Shown: positions 12,833-24,800 of the stretch, piece by piece
Layout of the letters: every line of letters starts with the position of its first letter
How positions within the stretch are numbered: position 1 is the stretch's first letter
Assembly: GCA_003971905.1 (NCBI GenBank)
Contig: RSEE01000003.1
Location: 744,001 to 808,000, forward strand
Direction: 5' to 3'
DNA from: Moniliella sp. 'wahieum'
Taxonomy: Eukaryota; Basidiomycota; Moniliellomycetes; Moniliellales; Moniliellaceae
Length of the DNA: 64,000 nt
The notes under the pieces: model-generated
Databases searched by the model: none
The model's input: only the letters and a program-made list of their open reading frames with translations
What the model was told of the DNA's origin: nothing
Program-made: the position numbers and the translations under genes

Positions 12833-14056
12833 ATGGTGACAGGCATGCCAAATCCTCTCAGACGTGCCCCTCCCCCACTAAAAGTCATTGCATCCGCCCC
12901 TCCTCCCACGATCTACCCCCCCCCTCTGGCGGCATCCCTCCCGATCCACCCACTACATCCTTGCTGGCGATGCTGTTGCGACCTGTCCTGCCCACCACCA
13001 CCGAGCTCAAGCGCATCCCCCCCCCGTCCGCCACGCCCCCCTTCCTGGAACACAAATTTGCCTCCACTTCCACTGGCGCGCGTTCTCCAATCGCCGCCTC
13101 TGTCCCACCGGTGCCATCACGTCCCTCGCTTCGCAGCACCTACTCCTCGAAGGGCTACACTGTGACCGCACCTCATCGTCCATCACATCCCTCCTCATAT
13201 GCCTCGCTCCCGCCGCGGCTCCTTCCCTACCAGATCCAGCCCTCCACCATCCTCATGCCGTGAGTGTGGTCCGCGTGCTACATCGCAACGCTCTACGCCG
13301 ACAAATACACCCTACAACACAATCTCCCCAACAGCCTTGTTAAGGAGCGTGAAAAACGTCCGTTGGAATCGGCGGCCCCCACTTCGTCCACCTTAATGGT
13401 GCCCACCCCACCGCCATCACGCTGCTCTTCCAGCTTACCCTCGACCCCAAAAGATGGTACAACGATCACTCCTGCACCGTTCCTCACCGCGACGTCCCAT
13501 ATCGCCGCTGCCCGGTGAAGAACAAGACGTGGGTCATGTTCTCCAGCGGATCGAAATGATCACTCGCCCGGTCGAGCTCACAATTCAAACGCTTCTCTTT
13601 CGCATCTTTCGTGCACTCCAAGTCGACTTTTTACGCTACCCTACTGGTGCGGGCGCACGGGCCATCAACTGTGGGTACATGTGCTTGCTTCTCTTGGGCC
13701 ATGTAGCACCCCAAAATAAGTGGGATGCCCTCTGGTTAGGGACAGTGCACAGTCGGCTCCAGAAGGTCTATCAAGATGTCCCTACTGCACCTTCTTCCTC
13801 TGTATTCCATCCTGATGGGGTCTCAAAGGAGGGCGCTGTTGATCTACTTGATTCAAAAGCCACCCAACAAGGCATAAAGGATCTATTGCAAATGCTGCGG
13901 GTGTTGGTTGGTTGCATCCAAGGTGTGTCGGACGCGATGGTCCGCAGTGGAGTTTGGGGCAGAAACCCAGCGTGGCCTCACTTGGCGCCACGAACGACAA
14001 CCAAGTCCTGCGAGCCTCCACGGCAACGAAACGTCGCAAGCTTGATCACAAACTGA
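12833..14056 (+). CDS. Unidentified ORF
   Basis: I do not recognise this protein. The most gene-like part is the uninterrupted stretch 13454-14056 (about 200 codons), which contains a hydrophobic, leucine-rich segment around 13570-13720 and no low-complexity bias. Upstream, 12833-13450 is CT-rich with overlapping Pro/Ser-rich frames that could be coding (with the base errors seen elsewhere) or leader sequence. A short segment near 13360-13550 reads plausibly in another frame, so the gene, if real, may be split by errors. No signal peptide, zinc motif or catalytic motif is visible. The start, end and even the existence of the gene are uncertain. Confidence 0.3.
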
Positions 14057-14318
14057 ATCCGAACGACAAACAAGAGTCATCCTAGTTATCCAACCCGTTT
14101 TTCCTGTCAACTCGACAAATGTAAGAAAAAAGGGAAGAGACAAGCTACAACACTTGCTTGGCTTTCTCTCGCTTTATCTTAATGTGATATACCCTCTCTC
14201 TCTCTCTCTTCCGTCGGGGCCAGCAGTGAGTAACAAGTTATGTTTTCGTTCGTCCTGGCCGATTACGCGCGCAAATGGTAGTTGGCTCCAGCAGACCGCA
14301 ACCGCGGGCTCTATATTG

Positions 14319-14546
14319 CATCCATATATCATTGACAGAGCTTAAGGCAGGGACAGGGAAACGCTACGCATAAACCGCCCCATTCATCTTGCGTGTGTGC
14401 TGCTTGGTAGCACCAATCCCGCTAAGGAACCACAGGGGAATGGCCCGGAGATCAGGACCCTCTGGTGCGCGCCACTCGTTTCCATACCCCGAAGAGCGCG
14501 TGTGGACACGGATGCACGTGGTCGACATCCGAGCGAGGAACGAACT
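14319..14546 (-). mobile_element. LINE 3'-end fragment
   Basis: Collinear match to 58664-58932, the 3' terminal part of the LINE described at 58664-60685. Shared blocks include CATTGACAGAGCTTAAGGC, ATCAGGACCCTC, GCGTGTGGACACGGA or GCGTATGGACACGGA, and GACATCCGAGCGAGGAAC. Similarity stops after the last block, so this copy keeps only about 230 bases of the element's 3' end, as expected from 5'-truncated target-primed insertion. No A-rich tail is visible. Confidence 0.8.
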
Positions 14547-15864
14547 TGAGTAGTGGTCTGATGGAAGGAAGCCGAGGAGCGAGAATTAACGATAAGGGAG
14601 CGGGGGTGGCAGTGCAAAGCGACTTGTCGCCACCCCACGACACAACCGTCACTACTTTTATATACGGGCAGTATATTGTCACTATACTACATCCATACAC
14701 ACAGTAGAGTTGCCGCTGCCTCGATATCGAAGTGGACTGCAACTCTGATTGAACTCTCCCTCTGCTCCCAGATTGGGTGTGGACGTGGGGGATCCCGACC
14801 ATCGGGTCCGAATCTCCTTCTCCAACTCACGTTTTACACTGTATATATAGTACCTACCTGCTCATCGTTCATCCTTCAACGATCAGATCAACTGAATCCT
14901 TCGGCCAACAAGCCGAGAAGAAAAGGGCTCATACAATCTTGCTCTTTGCTCCTTGGGGCCTCCTAAATGCTGAAGTCCTCGGGCTAATATGCAGCCGTTG
15001 TCGGGAAAATATGTTGAGGTAGAGTGGTAGGTACGGGTACGTATGTGGTTTGTGGTCGTGAGGGCGGTGAAGCGAACAATGCCCATTCGCACATCAAGCA
15101 TGGGTCCAAAAACCCTGCAAACTGAGACCATTAGCGTCATCGACCATCCGAGGTCTATGATACCCTACCACCCGCACCGACCCTTGTCCCATCCCCCAAA
15201 AGCCTCGGATGGTATCCGAGACATTGAAAACAGACCCCAGGTAAAGGGTGTACCCGTGTTTCGTATATATACATGGGCTCACAGAGGGAAAGGGAGGGAA
15301 CAGAAGGGAACGGAACAGAAAAGGAAGAAACGGGAAAGGAACAGAAGCGAGACCGAAGAAGGTACGCGCACACCGAAGGAGCCCCTATTTAATCCCCAGT
15401 GGGAGGAACAGAGAAAAGCAGGGTCGAATCGAATCGAATCATTGTTTTTATACTCTATCCCGGCAAGAATGACGAGAGAGAGACATAAAGGGGCCCACAG
15501 CTGCCGCACAACGCTTCCTACAAGAGAAAGAAAAAAGAAGAAAAACTCAAAGGAGTCAAGGACCAATTCCCAGTTCACTTTGGCAGTAGAGGAATACGAA
15601 GAAGAGGAGCAACACCAGATCCGGGTAGTGTGACGGAATCATCATCTGAGTGGGTAGGTTTAGATGGTGGATTGAAGAGTACATGGGAAAACTCGGCAGT
15701 GCGTCAGTGAAGGGGGAGGGGGCCAGGGAGGAGCAAGGGAAGGGATGCAACTAGGTAGGAAGGGCGTGGGAGAGTGGCGATAGTAGGCAGAGAGGCAGAG
15801 TATGTCGAGGTTTGCTCGTCCGTCCAGGACCTTCCGTACCCTTCTCCTTGCTCATGCTCGCCAT
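14547..15864. other. Intergenic; purine-rich tract on plus strand
   Basis: 15285-15600 is strongly purine-rich on the plus strand and gives an open frame rich in Lys, Arg and Glu (15043-15633). The composition and lack of any motif suggest a low-complexity tract rather than a gene. Its position suggests the downstream flank of the minus-strand Zn2Cys6 gene. Confidence 0.4.
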
Positions 15865-16811
15865 CTACCACTCTCGGAGAGAGGTTGGAAGAAACTGGAC
15901 GGTTTGTCCCTGCCACATGAAAATGAGGAACTGGTGGGAGTGGGTGTGCCCAACTCCCATGGAAGAGGGACCATACGGATAAGAACGGCTGCGCCAGCTG
16001 CTTAGGAAAAGGGAGGAGGAATGAGGAGGAGGGGGGGCTTGGTTATGGAAGTTGGTCCAGTCAGGATCAGGACAAAGCAACTTGTGGGTACCGAGGGTGC
16101 GTGCGCCGGAAACTAGGTCTTTGTTACCCTGTTGGTGTAAAGGGAAAGGCAAATGAAGTGAGATAGGTTCCGCCACGGAGTCCTGTACGGAGGCGTGCGA
16201 ACTGGAGACGTGCGTGGAGGAGGCATCGCATTTTCCCACGGCTGGTGGCAGCGCCGTCGGTGCGCCCAGACGGGATGGATTTGCAAACGAACGAAACACT
16301 GTAGGCCGACGAGGAGGAATCTTGCATCGAGTGCTGACGGCATGCTGGGGTTCTGTCGTGTTGCCTTCTCTTACCTTGGGCTCTACCGTTGTGGTTGCTT
16401 GTTCAGCAAGGAGGCGGGGGACAATCAGTGTTCGACGAGCATGGGTTCTTTCATTCCAGGGTAGGGATACGCAGATGGGCGTTGAAGGGACGGGGGGGGC
16501 GTGGTGAGCGAAGCGCTCGGCTCTCATTTGAGGGGATGATCATCAATGCGGAAAAGGCAAGTCAAACCGTGTGCCTGACAGTAATGGCAGGCGGTAGCCT
16601 CGCGTGGAAGCACACAACGAATCTTGCGTTTGCGGCTGGGGAGTGTCAGAGATGGGAAGGGGGCAGGCATTAGTTCAGGGGAGGGAGGGGAGGGGAGGGG
16701 GGGGGCTACTTCATGAAGTGAATACGCAACAGGAATTAGAACGGCGGGGAAAACATACCATGGTTCGCACGCACTGATGGGGCGAGTGCGTCGCTTGGGA
16801 ACATTGGTCAT
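15865..16811 (-). CDS. Zn2Cys6 transcription factor
   Basis: Fungal binuclear zinc-cluster DNA-binding protein. Exon 1 begins MTNVPKRRTRPISACEP at 16811 and ends at 16759. An intron at 16758-16636 (GTATGT donor, CCCAG acceptor) interrupts the codon of the second cysteine. Joining the exons gives the exact cluster spacing Cys-X2-Cys-X6-Cys-X8-Cys-X2-Cys-X6-Cys, read as ACEP, then CRKRKIRC, then CHYCQAHGLTC. The basic RKRK after the second Cys is typical. The frame stops shortly after the cluster (near 16526), but an open frame of about 220 codons (16527 to 15865) continues in another phase, reached by one missing base. It is Ser/Pro-rich and may be the linker and activation region. The usual C-terminal fungal TF domain is not seen. 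The start is the closest ATG upstream of the basic stretch; an earlier start is possible because the frame is open further upstream and a TATA box lies at 17118-17125. Confidence 0.8.
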
Positions 16812-17117
16812 GCGCTTCTGGCGTGAAAGGCGGATTGGGTAACAGGAGGAACGGCTGAACACGAAACCTGGCGTTGGGTCTGGGCAGAAGCGGGTTGGCA
16901 GCCATGGCAGTGGACGGCGACGGGTCGGATGTTCAATCAGAACAAGATCCTGGGAGGAGAAAGAGGAGGAAAAGGAGGAGGATGACTTGGGGGACTGGGC
17001 ATGGAAGAGGCAAAAGCGTGAGGAGCTGGTAGGGCGAAAACGGGGCTCGGGGAGGAAGGCGGTGGGCACATGAGCAGGGCATGAATGGACAGCGTGTGGG
17101 GAGGGAAGGAGCACAGT

Positions 17118-17125
17118 CTATTTAT
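17118..17125 (-). promoter_or_regulatory. TATA box of the Zn2Cys6 gene
   Basis: TATAAATA on the minus strand, about 310 bases upstream of the chosen ATG. The distance leaves room for a leader or for an earlier start codon. Confidence 0.5.
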
Positions 17126-20100
17126 ATCTGAGCGAGAAAAAGTCAAGTCGCTACGATGTATATATGATGCTCTCGCGGCGCCATACAAAAGTGTACGTCT
17201 GACTGTTTGTCATTGGCCGTGCGCAATACTGGTGCCCTTGCCAACAGCTGCGTGCTTTATCAGTTGGGGCCTCCATAAGGCCACGGCGGCAACAAACGGC
17301 ACACCCCATGAAAGCTACTAAGTGGTCCAGTACAACACCTATAGCGCTCGAGACTCAGCGTCTTGGTTGCCGCGTTATGCCCCTCCCCCCTTCTACCTCA
17401 CACACACAAGCAAACCATCGTAGGAAGCGGAGAAGAGGAGGTGGCAGGCGGATGCGACATACATAGGTGCCGCTTCCACTCCCCGACAGTTTGGCAAATC
17501 ATCTGCCAGCCTAGCCAAAAGTCTAACCCCATCGTATGTCACAGTACATAAACTTTCGCACAATACAGAACGTGCCGCGGCTCCGAGACACGCACCTCAC
17601 ATGAGGCTTACATATTCAGCCTTCAAGCTTCAGACTTCAGAACCCAATCACAAATGTATATTACTCACACCCAGCTGTATGTGTAGGAGCTTGTGTAACA
17701 GAGATGATCGATGAGATCGAGAGGAGGGTCCTACCTGCAGTAGAGAGAGACTTGACATCTTTGGTCACATTGTGTGACGATCTGTGTGGAGCAGTGTCTA
17801 CTATGTGTGACATTAGTATATACTGAATTTCGCCTCAGCGCTCAGCTCCCCCCCGTCTGAGAACAAGGTTGTCATTATATATACCAACATCTTTTGAAGG
17901 CCGAAGATCTATACCTGTCACATGTCAAGCATGCCTCCTCATCGTAGGAGAAACACGTTACGCAACACGTCCCAGACGCAACTACTCTAACCCAAGATAG
18001 AGTGTATGATGACATATACTGTGTGGTATTATGATCGCATTACTACTAAACGTTAACGTTAGAAGTATATTATGGTTATACTCTTGTGCCGAGCCTAGAT
18101 ATAGGACATCAGTGACCGACTCTTGACATCCATTATGCCTACTAATAGTGCGAATGCTTTTATTCACTGATGCGCTGCTCTTTGTTCTTGATGAGGGCTG
18201 ACGCGCCGATGCGCGCTGACGCCAGATCCTGAGAGGTGTGCAACGAAAAAGGGGATGATAAAGCAAAGGGGGCATCATATGATGGTGGAATATTACTCTG
18301 CTGGTTCGCGCTCTCTCTCTCTTGCGCCCCACATGTTAACATTCGATCATATCGCTCCAACTTCAACTTCAGCTTATTTTTCCCTACTAGCGCTTGACTC
18401 CCCCCCCCTGCTGTTCTTTCGTACAAAACTCTCTCTCGGGTGTATATGCTATCGATCTCATCTCTTTCTCATCTGCAAAGGATCATCGATCCATGTACCC
18501 CTACCCCGTATTTCCAAGGAGGGCTGCTCAAACAAAGAAGCCACTTTAGGCCCCATTCGCCTATCTCAATTAAAGTCACATACAGACTCCGATATTCCAG
18601 CGCAAAAATCACACACAGCTTTCCTAGTAGTAGCAGTCTTCTCGCGGCGTACCAGGGTGCGCCTGCAGGGGTGTTGAGTATATTCTACAGGTTATACACA
18701 GCCAGAAGGCGATTTCCGTTTTGGCATGCTTGTAAGCTTTTCAAGCCCCAAGCGGTACATGCTTGTAAGCATTTCACGTCCCGAGCCCGATATGATAGTA
18801 ACTGTACCCTCTTCTCAGTGGCGTTGTGGGACCCAACCTTTGGGCCCAGCTGGCTTTGTAGAAGGGACCGGTGGGGGTGTAATTAACGCTTTAACTCTTA
18901 TTTTTCGTCAAGTTGGCGCCCAACGATTGGGACCGAGAGCCATGTGTGGTCCCAACGTTTGGAATGGAAGGGTGCATGTGGACCCAACCCTTGGTGCTGA
19001 TCGGTGTGGGCCCAACCCCTGGGTCCGAAGACTTATGTGACCCGACCCCTAGGACCGGATAACAGTAGTGTGTGTGGGCCCAATCTTTGGATCGATCCTG
19101 TGAGCTGGAAACAATACCCTCAGCTAATAGGCATTTTCTCTGAGCTGACGCCCACCATGCACAGCCAAAAGGCACCAATTATGGAAAACAGACTTTTTCC
19201 ACACTTCACCGGCTTGACTCCTCATGCTCGTTCTTCTGCTTTCTCGGTGTTTTGACGTCAAAGGTTGGATCGTTTCGAGTCCCCTTCTTGCTCGACCCTT
19301 GGTATAATGCGTCACCAATTCGATCTGCTCCTGTGATGGACGGATGGACGTCTGGACTGGCGGCACCCACAAAAGCATAGTAGAATATCGTCATCAACCG
19401 TATTACTTGCTATATGTCCGTATCAGGAATTGCCGGAAAAGAGAGAGCCCGCACCAGGAACTTATATTGGGTGTAGTCGATATCTGAACGCAAAAAGTGG
19501 GCGGAAACGGCGTATACGATTAAGACTCGCTCGCTAGGTAACCGTCCTTCATTCTGGCTCAATAAGGGCCAACCGATAGCACCTGATTACATCGGATCGA
19601 TCGATCTCCAAATCAAGATTGGTACAAAAGGGGGCAGAACGCAAAGATGTGGGCCGTGTTTAGATAGCGAGGTGGATGCGAAACGGAAGAAGTGAAAGAG
19701 GCCTCTGAAGCAGGAGCCCCCAGAGGCTGACAAGAGATTATGACGCTCTGTGCCACCGCATCTTCCATCAAACTAAGCTCGCCTATTATAGGCGAATGAC
19801 GGAGACTCGATGAGGGCTAACGGCGCTAACACGTGCTCACCATGTGAGACGCATGTGGGTTTCCAACATGCGACTGCGCCTCTTTTAACGGGACTTAACG
19901 GGAAGAGAGAAGAGAAACGTTTGGTGGTAAGGCACAGCTGTGGTGTGGGTCCCTGGGCGCAGCGGCCGGCGCAACACAGAGGGTACTTCGGAGTTGTCGC
20001 TGCAGGCCAGCGCCAGGCCGGCATTGTGACCTGGGCCTGATCATGCATGATGACATACGATGTGCATAATGCATAGCTGCATAATGCATAACGCGCATAA

Positions 20101-20609
20101 CGGGTCTATAGTAGTGGGTACCGCCAGCGACTACGTAGATGCCCTTGTACTCTAACTTAAATTGATACTGTGATCGCAAGTAGTAACTGGTAAAGAACTA
20201 GGCCGTGCTACTAGTGACCAGTATATATAAAGGAAGTAGCAAGCAGAAAACGCGGAACTACGTGGCGCTTTGCATCACTCTTCTGTTTATCCCTGCATGC
20301 TCTCTGCTTCCTGCTCTCTTCCACCTTCTTCTATCTTGCCCTCTACTGTTGCGGTGGACATCGATGCTTTTTGAGGGACCGTGGTGGAGTAACCCAGGAA
20401 TTTGGGTGGAGAACCTCCTGCCGGGAGTCGGACGTAGAGCAATGCAATTGCGACCAAAAGGTGTTAGTTGGGAACCGTTGTGCTGGGTTGACGACTCGCT
20501 GTTTCCCCTCCGAGTGAAGACGTTTTCCGTCGTGTTCACCGCGCGCTGAATGATTTCTTTGTAGTCAAGGAGGACCTTGGCCCACAATTATGAAGAAAAA
20601 AATGGTAGG
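17126..20609. other. Intergenic, no gene recognised
   Basis: AT-richer spacer, especially 17560-18200. It holds a degenerate minisatellite (listed separately) and, near its end, a good TATA box (TATATATAAA at 20222-20231) followed by a CT-rich tract and an ATG at about 20364. The resulting 60-codon frame (to 20549) has no recognisable homolog, and its place just before the copia remnant leaves open that it belongs to that element. Confidence 0.4.
18825..19100. repeat. Degenerate minisatellite with palindromic units
   Basis: About seven units spaced 29-45 bases apart, each built on a near-palindrome of the form GGGCCCAACC-TTGGGTCC. Clear units start near 18827, 18912, 18944, 18978, 19007, 19036 and 19074. 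The spacing is uneven and units have diverged, so it is old or under weak constraint. Confidence 0.75.
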
Positions 20610-21347
20610 ACTCAATGCCGAATATACGGTCGCGTTGGTGGTCGCCTGTGTCTGAACCATACTGTCGGTGTGGCCCAGCTCCTTGCGGAGCAGGGCGTGA
20701 CGGAGGCGATTTCGCGTTTGCTTCCTATGACCACAAATCGGTGATCAGTACAGCGGGCCGAGGAGGCTGAGGAAGGGGCCATTCTCAAGCGCTTTGTGGT
20801 GGAGTACCAGTCAGGGGTGGGATCGATCCAGTATGGCACGTCCGTATATTGCGTTTGCTGCCGGATTTGCGGGGCAGTCAAATGCCAAGCCGACCAAGCA
20901 GTCATGGGAAGTCGTGAACGGGATTCTTTGTTACCTGGTCGGTCACCAACTCAAGCTGGTGTACACCCCCCAACCCACCGAGTTGATCTAAGTATGGACG
21001 GACGATGCTACCCTAGAAGGATTTCGCGAGGCAAAGCATCTGCTCAAGATAACAAAGAGCTTTGGGAGATGATTCAAAACAGCATGGATACCAAAGTGGA
21101 AAATCAGCGTGCTCTAGCTTATACTTGGGGGCACTGAGAAGTGATGGGCGCAACAAGCACTCTACTACATTGAGCTCAAGGCAAAATGGGCAAATGGGTA
21201 TAGAGGCTAGAACAATTCACTACAGAGGGTATTGTCCCACCCAGTCCATTGGGGCCGATCTCCTTGCCAAGGCTGTGTCTGTGGTCCTGCGCATGCCAAT
21301 GGATGCAAGGGTTGGTCTATAGGACCATTCCTATTCTTGAGGGAGAG
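20610..21347 (+). pseudogene. Ty1/copia pol 3' remnant
   Basis: The end of the reverse transcriptase and the RNase H region of a copia-type polyprotein, broken by many frame changes. Recognisable pieces in order are a segment reading LLAEQGVTEAISRLLPMTT (20655-20740), then VEYQSGVGSIQYGTS (about 20800), the copia-typical IAFAAGFAGQSNAKPTKQSW (20848-20907), VVNGILCYLVG, LKLVYTPQPTEL, and an RNase H end with ADLLAKAVS near 21257. Everything upstream (gag, protease, integrase, most of RT) is missing. The remnant leads into a purine tract (GAGGGAGAG) and then the LTR at 21348. Confidence 0.75.
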
Positions 21348-21633
21348 TGTGTGTGGATGAATTGCGTGCTATACTGGTGGCATGCGACCAATGGCACTGC
21401 AGCAGCAGTGTTCTTATTTCTCCTTCTGCTCTTTTGAGGGAACTATATGCAGTGAGAATGCTATGACTTTACCACCTCCATCATCTCCAGTTAGCTCGTT
21501 GAGGCCAAGGCCTTCTGCCCCTTTTGGAAAAGACAGGGATTCGAACAAGTCAGAGTATACACGTGGAGGCAGTTCGGAGGTCAAATAAGGGCCCAAGGAG
21601 ATAAGGCATCTTATCCTATACATACATTAGGAG
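21348..21633 (+). repeat. Copia 3' LTR, left part
   Basis: Starts TGTGTGTGGATG immediately after the purine tract ending the copia remnant. A related copy is at 1968-2140. A Ty3/gypsy element has inserted at 21634-27054, so the rest of this LTR should resume after 27054 (AGCCCAGCAGGTGCTGTTGTG). The true right end cannot be fixed because no complete second copy is present. Confidence 0.6.
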
Positions 21634-21638
21634 CGCAG

Positions 21639-21815
21639 TGTCACCGAATGACTAAGCTCTCGCTCCAATTTCCAATTCTGCACCCTGTGTCTCTCGCTTT
21701 CCCTTTCCTTTTGTTTCTGTTCTCGGCCCGATGCCTTCTGTTTCCTCCCACGAACAATCTTGTTTCTCCCGCCTCTGAAAGGACCTTGGTCCCTCGTTTA
21801 GTCCCAACTGCTACA
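21639..21815 (+). repeat. 5' LTR of the chromovirus
   Basis: Begins TGTCACCGAATGACTAAGCT and ends CTACA. The downstream half holds ACGAACAAT (21750-21758), the likely 5' end of the transcript if the element self-primes. That would make R plus U5 about 66 bases. Confidence 0.88.
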
Positions 21816-21816
21816 T

Positions 21817-21825
21817 ATCGTTCGT
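21817..21825 (+). promoter_or_regulatory. Putative self-priming primer-binding site
   Basis: ATCGTTCGT starts one base after the 5' LTR and is the exact reverse complement of ACGAACGAT inside the 3' LTR (26979-26987); the 5' LTR copy has one mismatch. No TGG start expected for a tRNA primer site is present. This arrangement is that of Tf1/sushi-type elements, where the first bases of the mRNA fold back to prime reverse transcription. Confidence 0.55.
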
Positions 21826-21855
21826 CAACCCCAATCACAGACGAGCCCAACCAAG

Positions 21856-24800
21856 ATGTCCGGGACACCCGAACAGCAGGATCTCAGCAACCCTACCAGT
21901 AACCCCCTCGTGCGCCGCAGTGGCCGTTATGCATTGGACGCCTCGGATGATGACGGCGATGGCGGCGCTGCTGGCGGTGGCGAGGAGGCAGAAAGGTACA
22001 TCCCCTCCGCTCCGATGGCCCAAGATCCATCTCCCATGGCTGGGCCCCCTGCTTCAGTAATCGCGCTGGACGAGTTGCGTGATGCTCGCGTGGCTCGTCG
22101 GCTGCAGGCGGAGAAGCTCCGCAAGAAACGGCCCACGAGGCCGAGAAGATTCAAGTCGATCGGGCCCACACTCAGTTACGGCGGGAGGGCAAACTGGAGG
22201 AGAAACGGGCTGAGGCCGCAGCGGCTGTTGAGATGTTGCAGCTGCTGGCACAAACGGCCGAGCAATTAAAGCGCGCGCTGCTGCTAGCGGTGGTCCCGCC
22301 AAAGTGCAAGGCCCCGCCCTTTCCGTCTCCGAGGGCGCCGTCCCAGCCTGCACCTGCGTCTCGCGACCTTAAGACGTTCGAGAGCCTTTACATTTTTGTC
22401 CGTCCTCCAGTGCTCACCCCAGCAAGAGTGACCGCATTTCGGCTGAAAAGGTCGTTACTTCCTTCGAGATCTACTCCCACGTCGCCCTTGGTCGCCACGC
22501 CGACGATGCGGAGAAGATTGACCGGTTCATGGGATTGATGCAAGGCGAGGCACTTCGGTGGCTCCAGCAATACGGGTTGGAGCCCGAACTGAGGGGTTGG
22601 CTCAGCGCACCTCCCCTGAACTTCAGTCGTGGCCGGCCTTTCGGACTGCATTTTTGACTGATGAATGGGGTGAATGTAACCCCCGGGGGGCAGTCAGCCT
22701 ATGTGGAGTATCGGGCACTCACCCAGATCGGGTCGGCTGCCGACTTTGCCGCTCAATATGTGCGTGTGCTGCGGTGCTGGAGCACCGATGCCCCTCATGT
22801 GAGCAGTTCTATTGGGACTTTCTGTATGGGCTGAAACCCAAGGTGCGGGACGGTCTTGCTGCTCGTGGTGAGAGTCTACACACGTCAAGCGGCTGTTGTT
22901 TGAGCAGCTGCGCACTGCGGCAATCGATATGGACAAGTCCCAGGCGTTGGGTATGCGCGGTGCTAGTAGGGCTTCTCAGGCTTCGAGCGGGAACCAGTTT
23001 TTTCGGCCCTCGGCGGCCGAACCCGAGCCCACATCGACCTTAGCGCAGCCCAGGCGCAGGCTACAGCGAGAGCAGCCGATATCGGGAGCGCAGGTGGAAG
23101 GATCCTGCTACTGTTGCGGCTCCCGTGCGGCCACAGTATTGCCCACTGCCCGCTTGCCAGTTCGCCCCCGCCTCGCCAGTCCGAATTTCCCGCGGCTGGT
23201 GCTGCCACTGAGGCGGCCGTCGGCCCCAGTCGGCCTTCGCCTGGATCTTTCAACGGTACTTGTTCATTTTCGCCCTGGTTCTTCGTCCTCGTCCCCGTCC
23301 TCAGCTCCGATTCCGGTTCTTGCCCTGATTGACTCTTGTGTCAAAACAGCATCTTCATGGATCGTGTCTTCGCCCACCGACACGGCCTGCTTACCCATCC
23401 ACTGGAGTATCCCTTGTCAGTCCGCGTAGTTGACGGACGTCCCGTCTCTTCGGGTCTGGTGACCTGGGCGGTGGAGGCATCCGTCGCGGTCGGCTTGCAT
23501 AATGTGACGACCGAAGAATTTTTCCTCACCTCCCTCCACCATCCCTTGATTCTTGGCCTTCCTGTTCTCGAGTCCCACAACCCTTACACAGACTAAGTAC
23601 CCCTCGCACACGTTACATTTCGACAAACCACAGTGTCGCGAGCATTCACCCCAGTCCCAGTCTCAGCCCCAGCCTCAAAGCCCCAGTATCAGCCACAGTC
23701 TCAGCCACAGTCTCAGCTCCAGCCCCAGCCCAGCCCCAGCCCCAGCCCCAGCCCCAGCCCTAGCCCCAGCATTTCCCCAACCAGTCCCCACCTCCCCAAG
23801 GTACGCGTCTCCGCTCCTCACCCTCTGGTCCCGCCCCTCCCTACAGTCCTCCCTCCCCCCTAATAGCCTGCCGATTGACTTCCTTTCCTTGGAACAGTTT
23901 GAGAGGTGGCCGACGATCCCGACACCGAGTTATGGGTTGCCCATCCCAGTGACCCAGCTTCATCTCGTCTGTATCCGTTGCATATGGTCCGGAGCCAGTG
24001 TTTCCTGACGAGTTCGACACCCGGAGTATGTCGACCACGTTTCCGGAAAACAGTGCCTTCGCGCTACGATGCCTATCGATGCCTTCGCCAAGTCTGGCGC
24101 CAAGACGCTTCCCACCCATCGTGGGGCGGACCATTCGATCGGCTTTGTACCCGGCGCTACTCCCACCTTCACTCATCTCTACCCTCTTTCTACGGGCGAG
24201 ATGGATGTCCTGGACCGGTGGATTGAGAATCTGGCCTTTTTGGGTTCATTCGCCCGTCTAAATCGCCGTTTGGGGCGGGTGTTCTCTTTGTTTAGAAGAA
24301 GGATGGCTCGCTCCAAGTTTGTGTAGACTATCGTGCCCTCAACTCCATTTACCATATCAAGAATCGTATGGCTCTCCCCTTGATTAGCGACTCGCTCGAC
24401 CGCTTGTCCGGGGCCCGCGTTTTTACCAAGCTTGACCTCCGTCGGGCGTATAACCTTTTGAGGGTCAAGGAGGGCGATGGGTACAGGACTACTTTCGTAC
24501 CCGGTATGGTCATTTTGAGTCCCTCTCGTTCTGCCGTTCGGTCTCTGTAAGGCGCCCGCCACTTTCCACAAACGATCTCCTTCGGGACCTTCTCGACGTC
24601 TCGGTGCTGGTATATCTGGACGATATCTTGGTATTCTCGTCGGACGAAATGCCGAGGTGTTGCGGCGTCTGCAGCGTGCCAGGCTCTACCTTGATCCGGG
24701 CAAATGCCAGTTCCACACATCCCGTACAGAGTATTTGGGCTACGTCGTTTCGCCCACGGAGATTGTAGGAAGGGGATTGCTTTGGATGCCAATGGCATTC

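Noticed and set aside
15043-15633. 196-codon plus-strand ORF rich in Lys, Arg and Glu
   Set aside because: It lies in a purine-only tract where stops are rare by composition, has no motif, and falls downstream of the minus-strand transcription factor gene.
18825-19100. CRISPR-like array
   Set aside because: Units are uneven in length, diverged and palindromic without unique spacers. The organism is a eukaryote and no cas gene is present.
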